DNA of 36,283 bases from a virus. The DNA is taken from the IMG/VR virus record IMGVR_UViG_3300043448_000779, positions 1 through 36,283 of that record; one strand, given 5' to 3'. How positions within the stretch are numbered: the stretch's first letter is position 1; each line of letters starts with the position of its first letter. The notes beneath the pieces were generated by a model that made no database searches, had not been told where the DNA came from, and saw only the letters and a list, made by a program, of their open reading frames with translations. Of the stretch, positions 1 through 7,991 are shown piece by piece. The position numbers were made by a program, and so were the translations under genes.

Positions 1-504
1 ATTATAGGATCCGCCTCGGACAGCAGATGAAGAAGTAGAGTTAGATGAAATTTTGGAGCCATTTTCTAATTCTAGACTACCTTTGTTCCAGGATATGATA
101 CCCTGCTGCATCCACTTTGGTAAATTCTCATAAGCAAGTTGTAATCTTCCAAGCAGATCTCTAGCAGTTGATGCTTTGTTTGCTAGAATAGCTATATTAA
201 CATTGTCGTTGAATACCGCATAATGTAACAAATATGAAACACAAGTTGTTGACTTACCCGTCTGACGGGGCATCTTGCAGATATTAAAACGATTCTTATG
301 GAAATTATCAATTAACTTCTCTTGGAATGGATACATTTCAAAAGGAACAAGACCGTGATCCAAGGAAACAATTTTAATATAATTTCTTGCAAAATAAACA
401 GGATCTTCTTTACACTTTAAGAACTCAATGATTTGTTCTTCTGTGAATTCAATCTGTGTATTTGCTTTTTTTAGGTTAGGATTACCAAGATAAACTTCAC
501 TCAT
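1..504 (-). CDS. 17: Terminase large subunit gp17, N-terminal part (cut by window edge)
   Basis: This is the ATPase/nuclease motor that packages phage DNA into the prohead. Reading the minus strand from the ATG at 504 gives 168 uninterrupted codons that run off the left edge. The Walker A P-loop PRQTGKST lies at residues 79-86, corresponding to the T4 gp17 SRQxGKT-type loop. A motif SSAVRGGS near residues 159-166 resembles the AVRG segment of T4 gp17 that precedes the Walker B region. The Walker B strand and the C-terminal nuclease domain lie outside the window. An AAGGAG Shine-Dalgarno sits about 7 bases before the ATG. T4 gp17 is 610 aa, so roughly three quarters is missing. Unlike T4, where genes 16 and 17 overlap, gp16 here lies about 3.6 kb upstream. 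The identification is secure from the P-loop context and the neighbouring neck genes. Confidence 0.95.
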   Translation of the reverse strand, partial: MSEVYLGNPNLKKANTQIEFTEEQIIEFLKCKEDPVYFARNYIKIVSLDHGLVPFEMYPFQEKLIDNFHKNRFNICKMPRQTGKSTTCVSYLLHYAVFNDNVNIAILANKASTARDLLGRLQLAYENLPKWMQQGIISWNKGSLELENGSKISSNSTSSSAVRGGSYN

Positions 505-516
505 AATAAAACTCCT

Positions 517-2076
517 TTAATCTTCAATAAATGTTACACCACAACTTGCCGTTTGCATAACTGCACTGGAAGATACTGCAACTGCAAATTTTGTTTGAGG
601 TGGAAGTACAAGTCTTAGATTATCTAGGTCAAAATGATCGGGAGCACCAGATGTAAGGTTAAATACTGCAATTGGTGTTCCGCTAGTGATTAAACACTCT
701 GTCCCAGAATAAGAGGAAGAGTTACCAATTGGTGTAAAATCAAGTGGTGTTGAATATGTTGGGTCAATATACAAATAAAGAGTACAGGGGTTTGATGCTG
801 ATGCAGTTGTTCCGCCAGTAAGTCTTTTAAGTATAATTTCTCTCGTATTAATCTTATTATTTGCAATTAAATTATTTTTAATTGTAAGTAAATGATAAAT
901 TACATCCGTTGTATTCATACCACCACTTCTTGTATGGGTAGCAGCAACTGGATATGTTGTAGTACTAATAATGCCTTCAATTGCACCCATCATTGATGCA
1001 CCAGATACTGTTACCCCAACCCCAGAACTTCCATTTAATTCTGCAGCAACATATCCAATTTTAAGTGAAGGATTGTCTAAATGGACATCATTATTTCTAT
1101 TTGAATAATGAATATGATGAATTGGCATCATATCACCAGTAGTTGGATTTTCAATCGCAAATCTCATCTCACCAACACCCAACCAACGGAAGTTGATTTG
1201 ATAAACATTTAACTTTGTGGGATCTAATGTAACTCCTGATGGATTTGTAGTTCCACCAACACCAGTCAAGGTATCAAAGTTCCAGTCTTCCTGATAAGTC
1301 CAATTACTTGTGTGGTTTATCCCAGATTGTGCCGTTGATGATGTTGCAACAAGAGTTCCAGAACTTGCAATTGAAAATGTCCCTGTTTTTGGACCCACAC
1401 TAGTTGCTAAAAACTCAATTTTAGAATCTTGATAATCGACAATCCAACCAGGAAATGTTTGCGTTCCAATTCCAGTTGTATTCTGAGTTGTTGTGCCCGA
1501 TGGAATACTTACAGTTTTGGCAACTCCTGCAAGAGTAACGGTTATGTTCTCTGTTCCAGTTGCAGCATTGGTGACAGTAAATCTATGAATATGTGCTTTA
1601 CCACCATTCTCACGAAGAATGCCAAATCTTCCATTGGTGTTAAATCCAACTTGAAGTGCTTGTTCTTGTGCAAAAAAACCTGCTCTTTGAGTATATCCTG
1701 TCACACTTCCAGAAAACTGTGCGGTAAATCTTGCAAGAGCACCTTGCCCAGGACGATATCTTACTGCTCTCTTTGAACGAATAACACTATAACCATAAGC
1801 ACCAGTTCCTGATGATGCTTTCATCAAGGTATTTGATGTTGTAATGCCAGTACCTGATGTAAATGTTTCAAATTTATTTGTTTCTAATCCATACAATGCA
1901 TCCAATTGCAGCACTGGCGTAACTGGAACAGCAATACTTTCACCAAATGCACTGTTAGCACTTGCTGTTCCATTACATCCATCAATATTGCCATATCTAT
2001 CGGCACAAATATTAACTTCAAAAAGGGATCTTTCTTGATTTAGATAATCCTGCGTAGTCTTATTCCACTGAGCCAT
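517..2076 (-). CDS. Putative virion structural protein (519 aa) next to terminase
   Basis: A 519-aa protein rich in Gly, Ser, Thr and Asn with alternating beta-like segments and no signal peptide or membrane segment, which suits a virion surface protein. A conserved-looking patch around residues 100-130 (RSKRAVRYRPGQGALARF) and a second near residue 290 (INFRWLGVGEMRFAIENP) look like the core of one domain and are typical of marine phage structural proteins. The C-terminal half has short strands ending in FAVAVSSSAV. Its start codon overlaps the preceding stop in a TAATG arrangement, so translation is probably coupled to the 102-aa gene. It sits between head-type genes and gp17. I recognise the type as one seen beside cyanophage terminase genes but cannot name a specific role; a capsid decoration or tail/fibre protein are both possible. 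Confidence 0.7.
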   Translation of the reverse strand: MAQWNKTTQDYLNQERSLFEVNICADRYGNIDGCNGTASANSAFGESIAVPVTPVLQLDALYGLETNKFETFTSGTGITTSNTLMKASSGTGAYGYSVIRSKRAVRYRPGQGALARFTAQFSGSVTGYTQRAGFFAQEQALQVGFNTNGRFGILRENGGKAHIHRFTVTNAATGTENITVTLAGVAKTVSIPSGTTTQNTTGIGTQTFPGWIVDYQDSKIEFLATSVGPKTGTFSIASSGTLVATSSTAQSGINHTSNWTYQEDWNFDTLTGVGGTTNPSGVTLDPTKLNVYQINFRWLGVGEMRFAIENPTTGDMMPIHHIHYSNRNNDVHLDNPSLKIGYVAAELNGSSGVGVTVSGASMMGAIEGIISTTTYPVAATHTRSGGMNTTDVIYHLLTIKNNLIANNKINTREIILKRLTGGTTASASNPCTLYLYIDPTYSTPLDFTPIGNSSSYSGTECLITSGTPIAVFNLTSGAPDHFDLDNLRLVLPPQTKFAVAVSSSAVMQTASCGVTFIED

Positions 2077-2384
2077 TAATCACTCCAACTCAATCTTTCT
2101 GGTTGATATCTTTGTGCGTTTTTAATTATTGAAGTATTTACCTGATTTGGATAAATGTTATGAACAATTGCTCCAGGATATTCTCCTTGAATTTGCTCTG
2201 CTAATTGATTTTTAGAAAGCATCTTGCCTTCTACTTCTAAACGATATAGCTTTCCTTCCCACATAACATCGGCAAAGAAAGATTCTTGTGCCTGTTCCTG
2301 TTGAGAAGAACCTACATTTAAAGTTCCGTTAAAGTCACCATTAATAGTGATGCTTTCTGATAGAAATTGTTGAAAGGATTTCAT
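2076..2384 (-). CDS. Small protein with capsid-targeting-like N terminus (102 aa)
   Basis: A 102-aa protein of unknown function. Its first residues, MKSFQQFLSES, closely resemble the capsid-targeting sequence of T4 internal proteins II and III (MKTYQEFIAEA). That sequence directs them into the prohead core and is cut by the gp21 protease after an [L/I]xE motif; here LSE lies at residues 8-10. The next part (residues ~13-27) is a short beta-like stretch with NGDFNGTLNVGSS, and the rest is a small mixed domain. It begins one base after the stop of the 560-aa gene and its stop overlaps the next ATG (TAATG), so the three genes are co-translated. I infer an internal head or prohead-processed protein; this rests on the N terminus alone. 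Confidence 0.65.
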   Translation of the reverse strand: MKSFQQFLSESITINGDFNGTLNVGSSQQEQAQESFFADVMWEGKLYRLEVEGKMLSKNQLAEQIQGEYPGAIVHNIYPNQVNTSIIKNAQRYQPERLSWSD

Positions 2385-2385
2385 T

Positions 2386-4068
2386 TTAGTTACAGTTCCA
2401 ACGACGTAGGGCTTTGTTAATTCTTGAATCTGGGTCTCTTGCAGTTTTTGCTGAAGTCAACTTAGATTTCATACCTTTCATACGACGACAAAATGATGCA
2501 CGACGTTTTGCTCTTTTACCCGATGGATTTTTTTCAGTTACTGCAGTTTGAAGTTTTGAACCTGGATTTTCACGACGATATGCTTTTACTGCAGCAGGAC
2601 TCAATCCATCAGTTTTATCCTGACGATTAACTTTCTGCCAGTCCTCGATAACATCTCCTTTTGGTTCATAAGAGTTAGTTTGGGGAACTCTTTTATCTCC
2701 ACCGATCGGAGTGGTTTTTCTAGATTTGTCTAGTGCGTCATTTACTGGTTTTTCTCCAAGTTTTTTGACAAGATAAGGAAGTGCTGCGGCTCCTGCTGCC
2801 AAGGCAACTTTACCCCAAAGTTCATCTAGTTGCTGAGAATCTTCCTGCAACTCTTGTTTTAACTCTTCCCTCCAATTAGAAAACTGTTCCTTTTTAACAC
2901 AACGATTATATGTTTTTCCAAATAGTTTTTGAGTTCCTTTTTTCTCATAACCTGGCCAACATTTCTTTGCTGCCTCTTCAACATTATGCTCACCGCTTTC
3001 AACATAATCTGCGGCAGTATCAATATAATCTGCTGCTTTGGTAATTTTAGATTGAACCCAAGCTTCAATACTACCTTCACCTTTCATTTTTTTCTTCAAT
3101 CTTTTTGCTGCAGAAATTATAGTAGAAAGTTCGGAACGAGCCATTGAATACTCGTGATCCTTTTCTTCGTTTGCAGGATGTGGTCTAGTTGAATTGTATT
3201 TAATTTGATTTGCAGTTAACATTGGTGGAGAAGAAACTATTTCTGGTCCCGAATATGGCATGGTTATTTTATAATCTTTTTTATTCGTAATTATTTCTGC
3301 AGGTAAAGAATACATATCCCAATATTTTGGTCCATATCTACACTCACTTCTCAATTCAAGTTTTTCGCATTTCGGACAATATCTATCAGGTCTTTCACGA
3401 ATTGGAGTATTCCAGTCATAATTTAAAGCGGTTGTGGTTTCTTCTGTTTTGGTTCCCCAGTTATCAGCACCAACTTTACGACATTTAACCAATGCTCCAG
3501 AAGCATAAGCACTTGGCCAAACATCATATCTTGCCTTAACCTTATGGTAGCAGGCATCTTTTGTCCCACTACCTTTTCCAGGTTTATCTTTCTTTGCTTC
3601 GTTGAGTTCCATTTGTTCTTTAATACCTGGTTCTGCTTTTATGTAATTGGGATCCTTTTTACCTTTTGCAAAAGTTGCAACATTTGTTGGAGATGCTGCT
3701 CCAGATTTTGCTTGCTGTCCTTTATCTTTTTGGCGCTTACGACGAACCGCTGATCTAATCAGTGCTTCTCCTTTTTTACCTTTTCTCTTCAAAGCTTTTA
3801 ACCTTCCACTACTAAAACACTTTGGTGTTTTAGTTTCTCCGGGTTCATTTGCACAAGGTGAACCATCTGCTTGAACCCAACCAGGTTTTCCACCTTTTGA
3901 TTTTGAACCTTTGAACCAATGATGGAGAGTGCCTTCACTGAAGGGAGATTTAGATTGAGTCTCTTGTCCCCTTGACCTTTTTTTGCGAGCAGCACAATGG
4001 GATTTTTGTGAAAATCCTTTTGGATTGTCACAGTCTATTGATTTCTTATAATCTTTAGACCAACTCAT
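2386..4068 (-). CDS. Basic modular protein with DUF5872/DUF6321-like modules, possible internal head protein (560 aa)
   Basis: A strongly Lys/Arg-rich 560-aa protein built from short, Cys-containing modules. From the N terminus: a CDNPKGFSQKSHCAARKK module (13-30); a GGKPGWVQADGSPC segment (59-72) followed by a very basic stretch (84-122); a DUF5872-like block with ACYHKVKARYDVWPSAYASG (172-191) ending GADNWG; a possible zinc knuckle CPKC...EC (231-243); a helical block MARSEL...KITKAADYIDTAADYV (309-356); a CWPGYEKKG...FGKTYNRCVKKE block (370-394); a short hydrophobic segment (418-435); and a DUF6321-like C terminus FCRRMKGMKSKLTSAKTARD (526-545). The module types are known from cyanophage and some large-virus proteins of unknown function. 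The charge and its place among head genes suggest a DNA-associated internal protein. No clear Shine-Dalgarno precedes the ATG. Domain names are from memory. Confidence 0.72.
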   Translation of the reverse strand: MSWSKDYKKSIDCDNPKGFSQKSHCAARKKRSRGQETQSKSPFSEGTLHHWFKGSKSKGGKPGWVQADGSPCANEPGETKTPKCFSSGRLKALKRKGKKGEALIRSAVRRKRQKDKGQQAKSGAASPTNVATFAKGKKDPNYIKAEPGIKEQMELNEAKKDKPGKGSGTKDACYHKVKARYDVWPSAYASGALVKCRKVGADNWGTKTEETTTALNYDWNTPIRERPDRYCPKCEKLELRSECRYGPKYWDMYSLPAEIITNKKDYKITMPYSGPEIVSSPPMLTANQIKYNSTRPHPANEEKDHEYSMARSELSTIISAAKRLKKKMKGEGSIEAWVQSKITKAADYIDTAADYVESGEHNVEEAAKKCWPGYEKKGTQKLFGKTYNRCVKKEQFSNWREELKQELQEDSQQLDELWGKVALAAGAAALPYLVKKLGEKPVNDALDKSRKTTPIGGDKRVPQTNSYEPKGDVIEDWQKVNRQDKTDGLSPAAVKAYRRENPGSKLQTAVTEKNPSGKRAKRRASFCRRMKGMKSKLTSAKTARDPDSRINKALRRWNCN

Positions 4069-4080
4069 CTATACAAAAAC

Positions 4081-4494
4081 CTACTCTTTATTATTTAGAA
4101 AACCTTGTTTGAGTAGTTTTGAAAGTTCTGAAGTTGACCCAACAAAGACAGCGTTATTAGTTACATTATTTGTTGTTTTGACTGTATCTTCTTCTACGTC
4201 TTTTAATTTTTTTTGAAGATCAATAAGTTTGTCTGTCACATCACCAACAGATTTTATAAGTTGACCAGCAACTTCATACGCTCTTGGACTTGCACTTTCC
4301 CCAGCAAGTTCCATAATTCCATTGATTGCTTCTTGTCCTTTTTCAATTAAAGAATAAAGATTTGCTCTTGTATATTCATAATCTTTTTTAATATCATTTC
4401 CTGTAGGAACAACTTCAATACTATTATTTTTTTCAACCTGAACTATCTCACTTTCGACATTTAATGCTTTATCAATACTACTATAATCAGACAT
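4081..4494 (-). CDS. 16: Terminase small subunit gp16
   Basis: The small terminase subunit, which forms a ring that recognises DNA and stimulates the gp17 motor. The 137-aa protein follows T4 gp16 (164 aa) in layout: a variable acidic N terminus, a DYEYTRANLYSLIEKG helix at 38-53 matching T4 DDYGVVRRN, a SPRAYEVAGQLIKS helix at 69-82 matching T4 SPRHMEVFATLM, a coiled-coil segment at 84-100 (LIDLQKKLKDV), and the C-terminal NNAVFVGSTSEL at 113-124 matching T4 NATVFMGSPTEL. That last match is decisive. It starts 11 bases after the gp15 stop, and the 560-aa gene follows after 12 bases. It is a little shorter than T4 gp16, mainly at the N terminus. Confidence 0.93.
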   Translation of the reverse strand: MSDYSSIDKALNVESEIVQVEKNNSIEVVPTGNDIKKDYEYTRANLYSLIEKGQEAINGIMELAGESASPRAYEVAGQLIKSVGDVTDKLIDLQKKLKDVEEDTVKTTNNVTNNAVFVGSTSELSKLLKQGFLNNKE

Positions 4495-4505
4495 AAAACT
4501 ACCTA

Positions 4506-5555
4506 TCAGAAATCAATTTTGCGTGTTGGGCTGTACTCTTTAGAATCTCCTAGATACGTCCAACTTTCGTTGAATCCGAAATCGTCATCTGCTTCAACTA
4601 ATTGGTCATCTGCTGACGTTAATTTATCAATGTTGGTATTTACTAAATGTTCCGCTGCAGATGTATTTTCATAACCACGTTCAACATATAGTTGAGTTGC
4701 ATTTGGTTTATCTTTTACATACATTATTTCATTATCAATTATTATTCTATCGCCAATACTAAAGTTTGCGCTACTAACAACAGGTATTAAAACGTCGCCC
4801 GTTGAAATAGTATCTGTTAGAGTAGAAGTATTATCATTATTATAGTCTTTTTTAGCTCTTGGGGTGGCAATATATCTCATCTCACGTCTAGATGTATTTA
4901 CAGTATCACCAGTATAAGTATCAACTTGAACTTTTTTGATAAGACCTTCTGAACTGTCTGCAATAGGTCCAAATAGATATGTTTTTGCTGTAAATCTTAA
5001 AGTATAAATTAAAACTCTTCTTGTTGAAAAATCACCTTCATAGTCATCTTGGAAATTGATACTTTCTAAAACAATCGGAATATCTCTTTTTTCTCCAATG
5101 GATTCTACAAGATTGATGGTGATGTTAAATGCTGGTTGGAAATATGGTAGAATTTGCTCAATAATTTGTAGTCCATCATCGTTCAATTTTACCATAATAT
5201 TCAAATCAAATCCAATATTATATGGAACTGGCAAATAAACTTTTTTTAAATTTGATCCAGAAGATGCTTTAAAAGTTTGTGTTAAACTTGCCTTTCTTGT
5301 TGGGTCGTATTGTATCGATGTCATTTCAAATGACATCCTTGGTAAAGTTATTTGTACAGGTTTATTTAAATCTGCTTGCTGCCTAATTCTTGCTAGAAAT
5401 TTCTGAATTGGACCATAAGCAAGAGGAACTCTTAAATCACTAATGACGGTACTATCATCAGAGTCTTGATGTTTTATGTTTATCTGATTAAATAAAGTTC
5501 CAAAACCAATAATGGTTTTTCTAATAATTTCGTGATAGTAATAAGTTCCTAACAT
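4506..5555 (-). CDS. 15: Tail sheath stabiliser and completion protein gp15
   Basis: gp15 caps the tail tube and sheath and joins the tail to the head. The N-terminal 210 residues track T4 gp15 (272 aa): GTYYYHEIIRKTIIGFGTLF at the start, TLPRMSFEMTSIQYDP (70-85), IIEQILPYFQPAFN (131-144; T4 has IVEQILPYFQPHFN), KRDIPIVLESI (157-167), and FGPIADSSEGLI (195-206). Residues about 250-310 are an extension not in T4, carrying GDRIIIDNEIMYVKD and VERGYENTSAAEH. This small module recurs in the two giant baseplate proteins of this window. The C terminus is acidic (DDQLVEADDDFGF). The ATG overlaps the gp14 stop (TAATG), so translation is coupled. Identification is firm; the role of the extension is unknown. 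Confidence 0.95.
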   Translation of the reverse strand: MLGTYYYHEIIRKTIIGFGTLFNQINIKHQDSDDSTVISDLRVPLAYGPIQKFLARIRQQADLNKPVQITLPRMSFEMTSIQYDPTRKASLTQTFKASSGSNLKKVYLPVPYNIGFDLNIMVKLNDDGLQIIEQILPYFQPAFNITINLVESIGEKRDIPIVLESINFQDDYEGDFSTRRVLIYTLRFTAKTYLFGPIADSSEGLIKKVQVDTYTGDTVNTSRREMRYIATPRAKKDYNNDNTSTLTDTISTGDVLIPVVSSANFSIGDRIIIDNEIMYVKDKPNATQLYVERGYENTSAAEHLVNTNIDKLTSADDQLVEADDDFGFNESWTYLGDSKEYSPTRKIDF

Positions 5556-6973
5556 TAATAAGTACCAAAAGGATTCGATTCTGAAAAATCTAGAATAAGG
5601 TCTGCTTCTTCTTCAATTTCATCATTTTGACTATATTTATCGTAAATATCATTTTGATTATAAGTCTTAACTGAGAATATAGCGCCAGACTCTTGACCAA
5701 TAATTGATTCACCTGGATAAAAATATGGTTGAGTTGAAGATGCCCCTACAAAAGAAACCTTGAGAATTCCATCGTCTGAATCCCAAGATTTAACTCTAGC
5801 TTTAAGTCCAGATCTTTGCCCTACAATAATTTCATTAAATTGATAAGTTCCAATTCCTGTTAAAACCTCTGGAGCAGCAATTGTAATCGCTGGTGGATTA
5901 TTAATATCATATCCTACTCCAGGATCACTAATCAATATAGATTCGATGGCTCCAGAAGAATTGATTCTACTCTCAGCACGTGCAGTAGAACCAACTCCAG
6001 GTGGTCCAGAAATAGTTACAACAGGATTTGTAGAATATCCTACTCCACCGTCACTTATTACTATCTGAACAACTCCGTATCTTTGAATTTCTGTGGAGCA
6101 AGTTGCAGCCGCCCCTGTTCCAACACCATTACTAATAAACGTGATTGATGGTGGTACATCTCCAGTGTATCCAATCCCAGCCTTTGTAAATAATAGTCTT
6201 TGAACAGAAGTTACTCCACCTTTGCTTGTTGTTATTGCAATTGCAGATGCTGGTGTACTTCCAACGCCAACCACAGGACCAGTTCCGATTGCAACTTGAG
6301 GTGCTACAGTATATCCATATCCATCGTTATTTAAAAATACTTGCCTTACATATCCTGTGCGAACAATAGGATTTGCTAAAGCTGTATATCCATATCCAAC
6401 CATATTAAGAGTAGTTATAAATCCAATTTCCTCAAGTTCTCTATCAACTTCACTAATTCCAGTATCAAGAATTTCATCTTCATATTCGAACAATTCACAT
6501 TTTAGTTCATAAACATAAAGTTTTCCTAGTTGATAAAAAGGTTGCTCATGTTCTACAAATTTAACTTCAAATAATCTTTGACCTAATGGAAAATAAACCA
6601 AATCACCTTCTCTTGGTCTTGAAGATAATTCAATTTCATCTTGATCGCTACCTGTTAAAAAAGGAGATATAAAGTCTTCAAATCTTTCTTTTGATATTGT
6701 AATTAACAATTCATCTCTCAGACTCATACCAAACTTGGTAAGAATATCTCCAGCCCCTCCATATCCATCGTAAGTATTTACGTATGCTTCTAACGCAAAA
6801 TTATCATCGAATCTTGATGACTGAACTTCTTGTATGACCGTTTTTTTATTTACAAACTTTCTTGGTATGTAAATAACATCGATACCATACATCCTTAATT
6901 GCTCGTTAATCAAAGATTGAACGAGTCTTTGTTCAGAAGAAGAACCTTGAAGGAAAAAGGGATTAAGAGCCAT
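5555..6973 (-). CDS. 14: Neck protein gp14 with inserted repeat domain
   Basis: gp14 forms the neck with gp13 below the portal. The N-terminal ~165 residues match T4 gp14 (256 aa): MYGIDVIYIPRKFV (28-41; T4 GVECYYVPREYV), AYVNTYDGYGGAGDILTKFG (63-82; T4 AYLNSFEGYEGA), REGDLVYFPLGQRLFEV (121-137; T4 KEGDLIYFPMDNSLFEI) and EQPFYQLG (143-150). The acidic tail ending FSESNPFG (463-470) matches T4 FESSPFDND. Between these lie about 290 extra residues: five GxGY repeats (194-366) and two copies of a GexIxGxxSG module (about 375-440). The same two repeat kinds occur in the giant baseplate proteins. Start and stop both overlap neighbouring genes as TAATG. At 472 aa it is nearly twice T4 length. Confidence 0.95.
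   Translation of the reverse strand: MALNPFFLQGSSSEQRLVQSLINEQLRMYGIDVIYIPRKFVNKKTVIQEVQSSRFDDNFALEAYVNTYDGYGGAGDILTKFGMSLRDELLITISKERFEDFISPFLTGSDQDEIELSSRPREGDLVYFPLGQRLFEVKFVEHEQPFYQLGKLYVYELKCELFEYEDEILDTGISEVDRELEEIGFITTLNMVGYGYTALANPIVRTGYVRQVFLNNDGYGYTVAPQVAIGTGPVVGVGSTPASAIAITTSKGGVTSVQRLLFTKAGIGYTGDVPPSITFISNGVGTGAAATCSTEIQRYGVVQIVISDGGVGYSTNPVVTISGPPGVGSTARAESRINSSGAIESILISDPGVGYDINNPPAITIAAPEVLTGIGTYQFNEIIVGQRSGLKARVKSWDSDDGILKVSFVGASSTQPYFYPGESIIGQESGAIFSVKTYNQNDIYDKYSQNDEIEEEADLILDFSESNPFGTY
5876..6394 (-). repeat. GxGY repeat block inside gp14
   Basis: Five protein repeats with core GxGYxxxPxV/I at residues 194-197, 218-221, 266-269, 310-313 and 352-355. Most are spaced about 42-48 residues apart, with a glycine-rich VGSTxxA turn between. 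They look like a beta-helical or beta-sandwich insert between the conserved N-terminal neck domain and C-terminal tail of gp14. T4 gp14 has nothing comparable. Confidence 0.8.
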
Positions 6974-7818
6974 TATCCAATAAAATCGTAAGGTGGTAAT
7001 TCGTGCTCTGATGCCATTCTTTGTTTTAAGATATCAAGTTCTCTAACAGCGTCTTCATATATTTCTCTTCCGTTTAATTCGATGCCGCCAGGTAATTTAA
7101 CTCCTCTAAACTTGATAAGATTTTGACCCCACTGTTTTTTGATTAAAGATGTTAAATATTGCTTTAAAAAACTATCATTGTAAATTTGACTGAAAGATGC
7201 TGGATCTAATGCTCTGTAACAGTCAATTACCATAAAATTTCCAACTGATTGTGAACCCCAATCAATATCCAAATATAAACGATCTTGTCTTTTGTTAAAT
7301 CTTACTTGCTTATCAGTAGTTAACAAAAAGTCAATGTCTTCCAAATAACTTTTTGTCATTGCATACTGAAGAAGTTCAACAGAATTAAAATAATATAAGT
7401 CATTTAAAAAGAGTTGATATTTAATACTGAATAAACCACCAGAAATTGAACTAGTGTCAAACTTAAATATTTTTTCTATACCAATTACTGAATCTGGAAC
7501 TTGAATAAAGTTTGATGATTCATAAAAATTAGATGTTACTGTTCCATATCCACTAATATTTGTAGATGTTGCAGTGGTAGTTACAACACCTACTCCATTT
7601 GTTTCTCTTCCTCTTCCTCTATCAATATCTTCTTGAGTAATTTCATATTTTAAATACATTCTTTCGACACCATCGAAGTGTCTTTCCTGGAAATATTGAA
7701 TAGCATCATCTACTAAATCATCAATTTGATCGTCATCAACATTGATTTCAAGAACAGGAGCTCCTAGTTTCCTTTTACAATATTCTATAAGTTCTTGCCT
7801 GGTAGATGGTTTTGCCAT
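6973..7818 (-). CDS. 13: Neck protein gp13
   Basis: gp13 is the head-completion (neck) protein that sits between the portal and gp14. The 281-aa protein begins with STRQELIEYCKRKLGAPVLEINVDDDQIDDLVDDAIQYF (5-43), the helical start typical of the gp13 family, followed by FDGVERMYLKYEIT (48-61). The middle has LFSIKYQLFLNDLYYF and the later part a conserved VDCYRALDP-like segment and LKQYLTSLIKKQWGQNLIKF, then GVKLPGGIELNGREI. T4 gp13 is 309 aa, so this one has about normal length. It starts one base after the stop of the 56-aa gene and its stop overlaps the gp14 ATG (TAATG). It shows no large insert, unlike gp14 and gp15. Confidence 0.93.
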   Translation of the reverse strand: MAKPSTRQELIEYCKRKLGAPVLEINVDDDQIDDLVDDAIQYFQERHFDGVERMYLKYEITQEDIDRGRGRETNGVGVVTTTATSTNISGYGTVTSNFYESSNFIQVPDSVIGIEKIFKFDTSSISGGLFSIKYQLFLNDLYYFNSVELLQYAMTKSYLEDIDFLLTTDKQVRFNKRQDRLYLDIDWGSQSVGNFMVIDCYRALDPASFSQIYNDSFLKQYLTSLIKKQWGQNLIKFRGVKLPGGIELNGREIYEDAVRELDILKQRMASEHELPPYDFIG

Positions 7819-7819
7819 T

Positions 7820-7990
7820 TTATTCTTCCTTAAAATCTTTATCTATGGATCTATTCAATTTTTCTATTTCATTTCTAAGTGTTTGGACTGTTGCTTCTAA
7901 AAGAATGACTTGATTTGACAACTCAGATATTTTTCTATGGTATGATTTAATCAAAAAATTAATATCAACCTCTTCACCAGGATTATTCAT
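7820..7990 (-). CDS. Small coiled-coil protein (56 aa), function unknown
   Basis: A 56-aa protein starting MNNPGEEVDINFLIKSYHRK, mostly one heptad-patterned helix (about residues 14-50, with LSNQVILLEATVQTLRNEIEKL). It is probably an oligomeric coiled coil; no family is recognised. I chose the ATG at 7990 rather than the in-frame ATG at 8008. The 8008 codon runs straight into GGAGGAAA, which is the ribosome binding site for the ATG at 7990 and lies inside the last codons of the fibre gene. With this start the gene begins one base after the fibre stop. It ends one base before gp13. Its place between the fibre and the neck suggests a minor structural or assembly partner. Confidence 0.7.
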   Translation of the reverse strand: MNNPGEEVDINFLIKSYHRKISELSNQVILLEATVQTLRNEIEKLNRSIDKDFKEE

Positions 7991-7991
7991 T

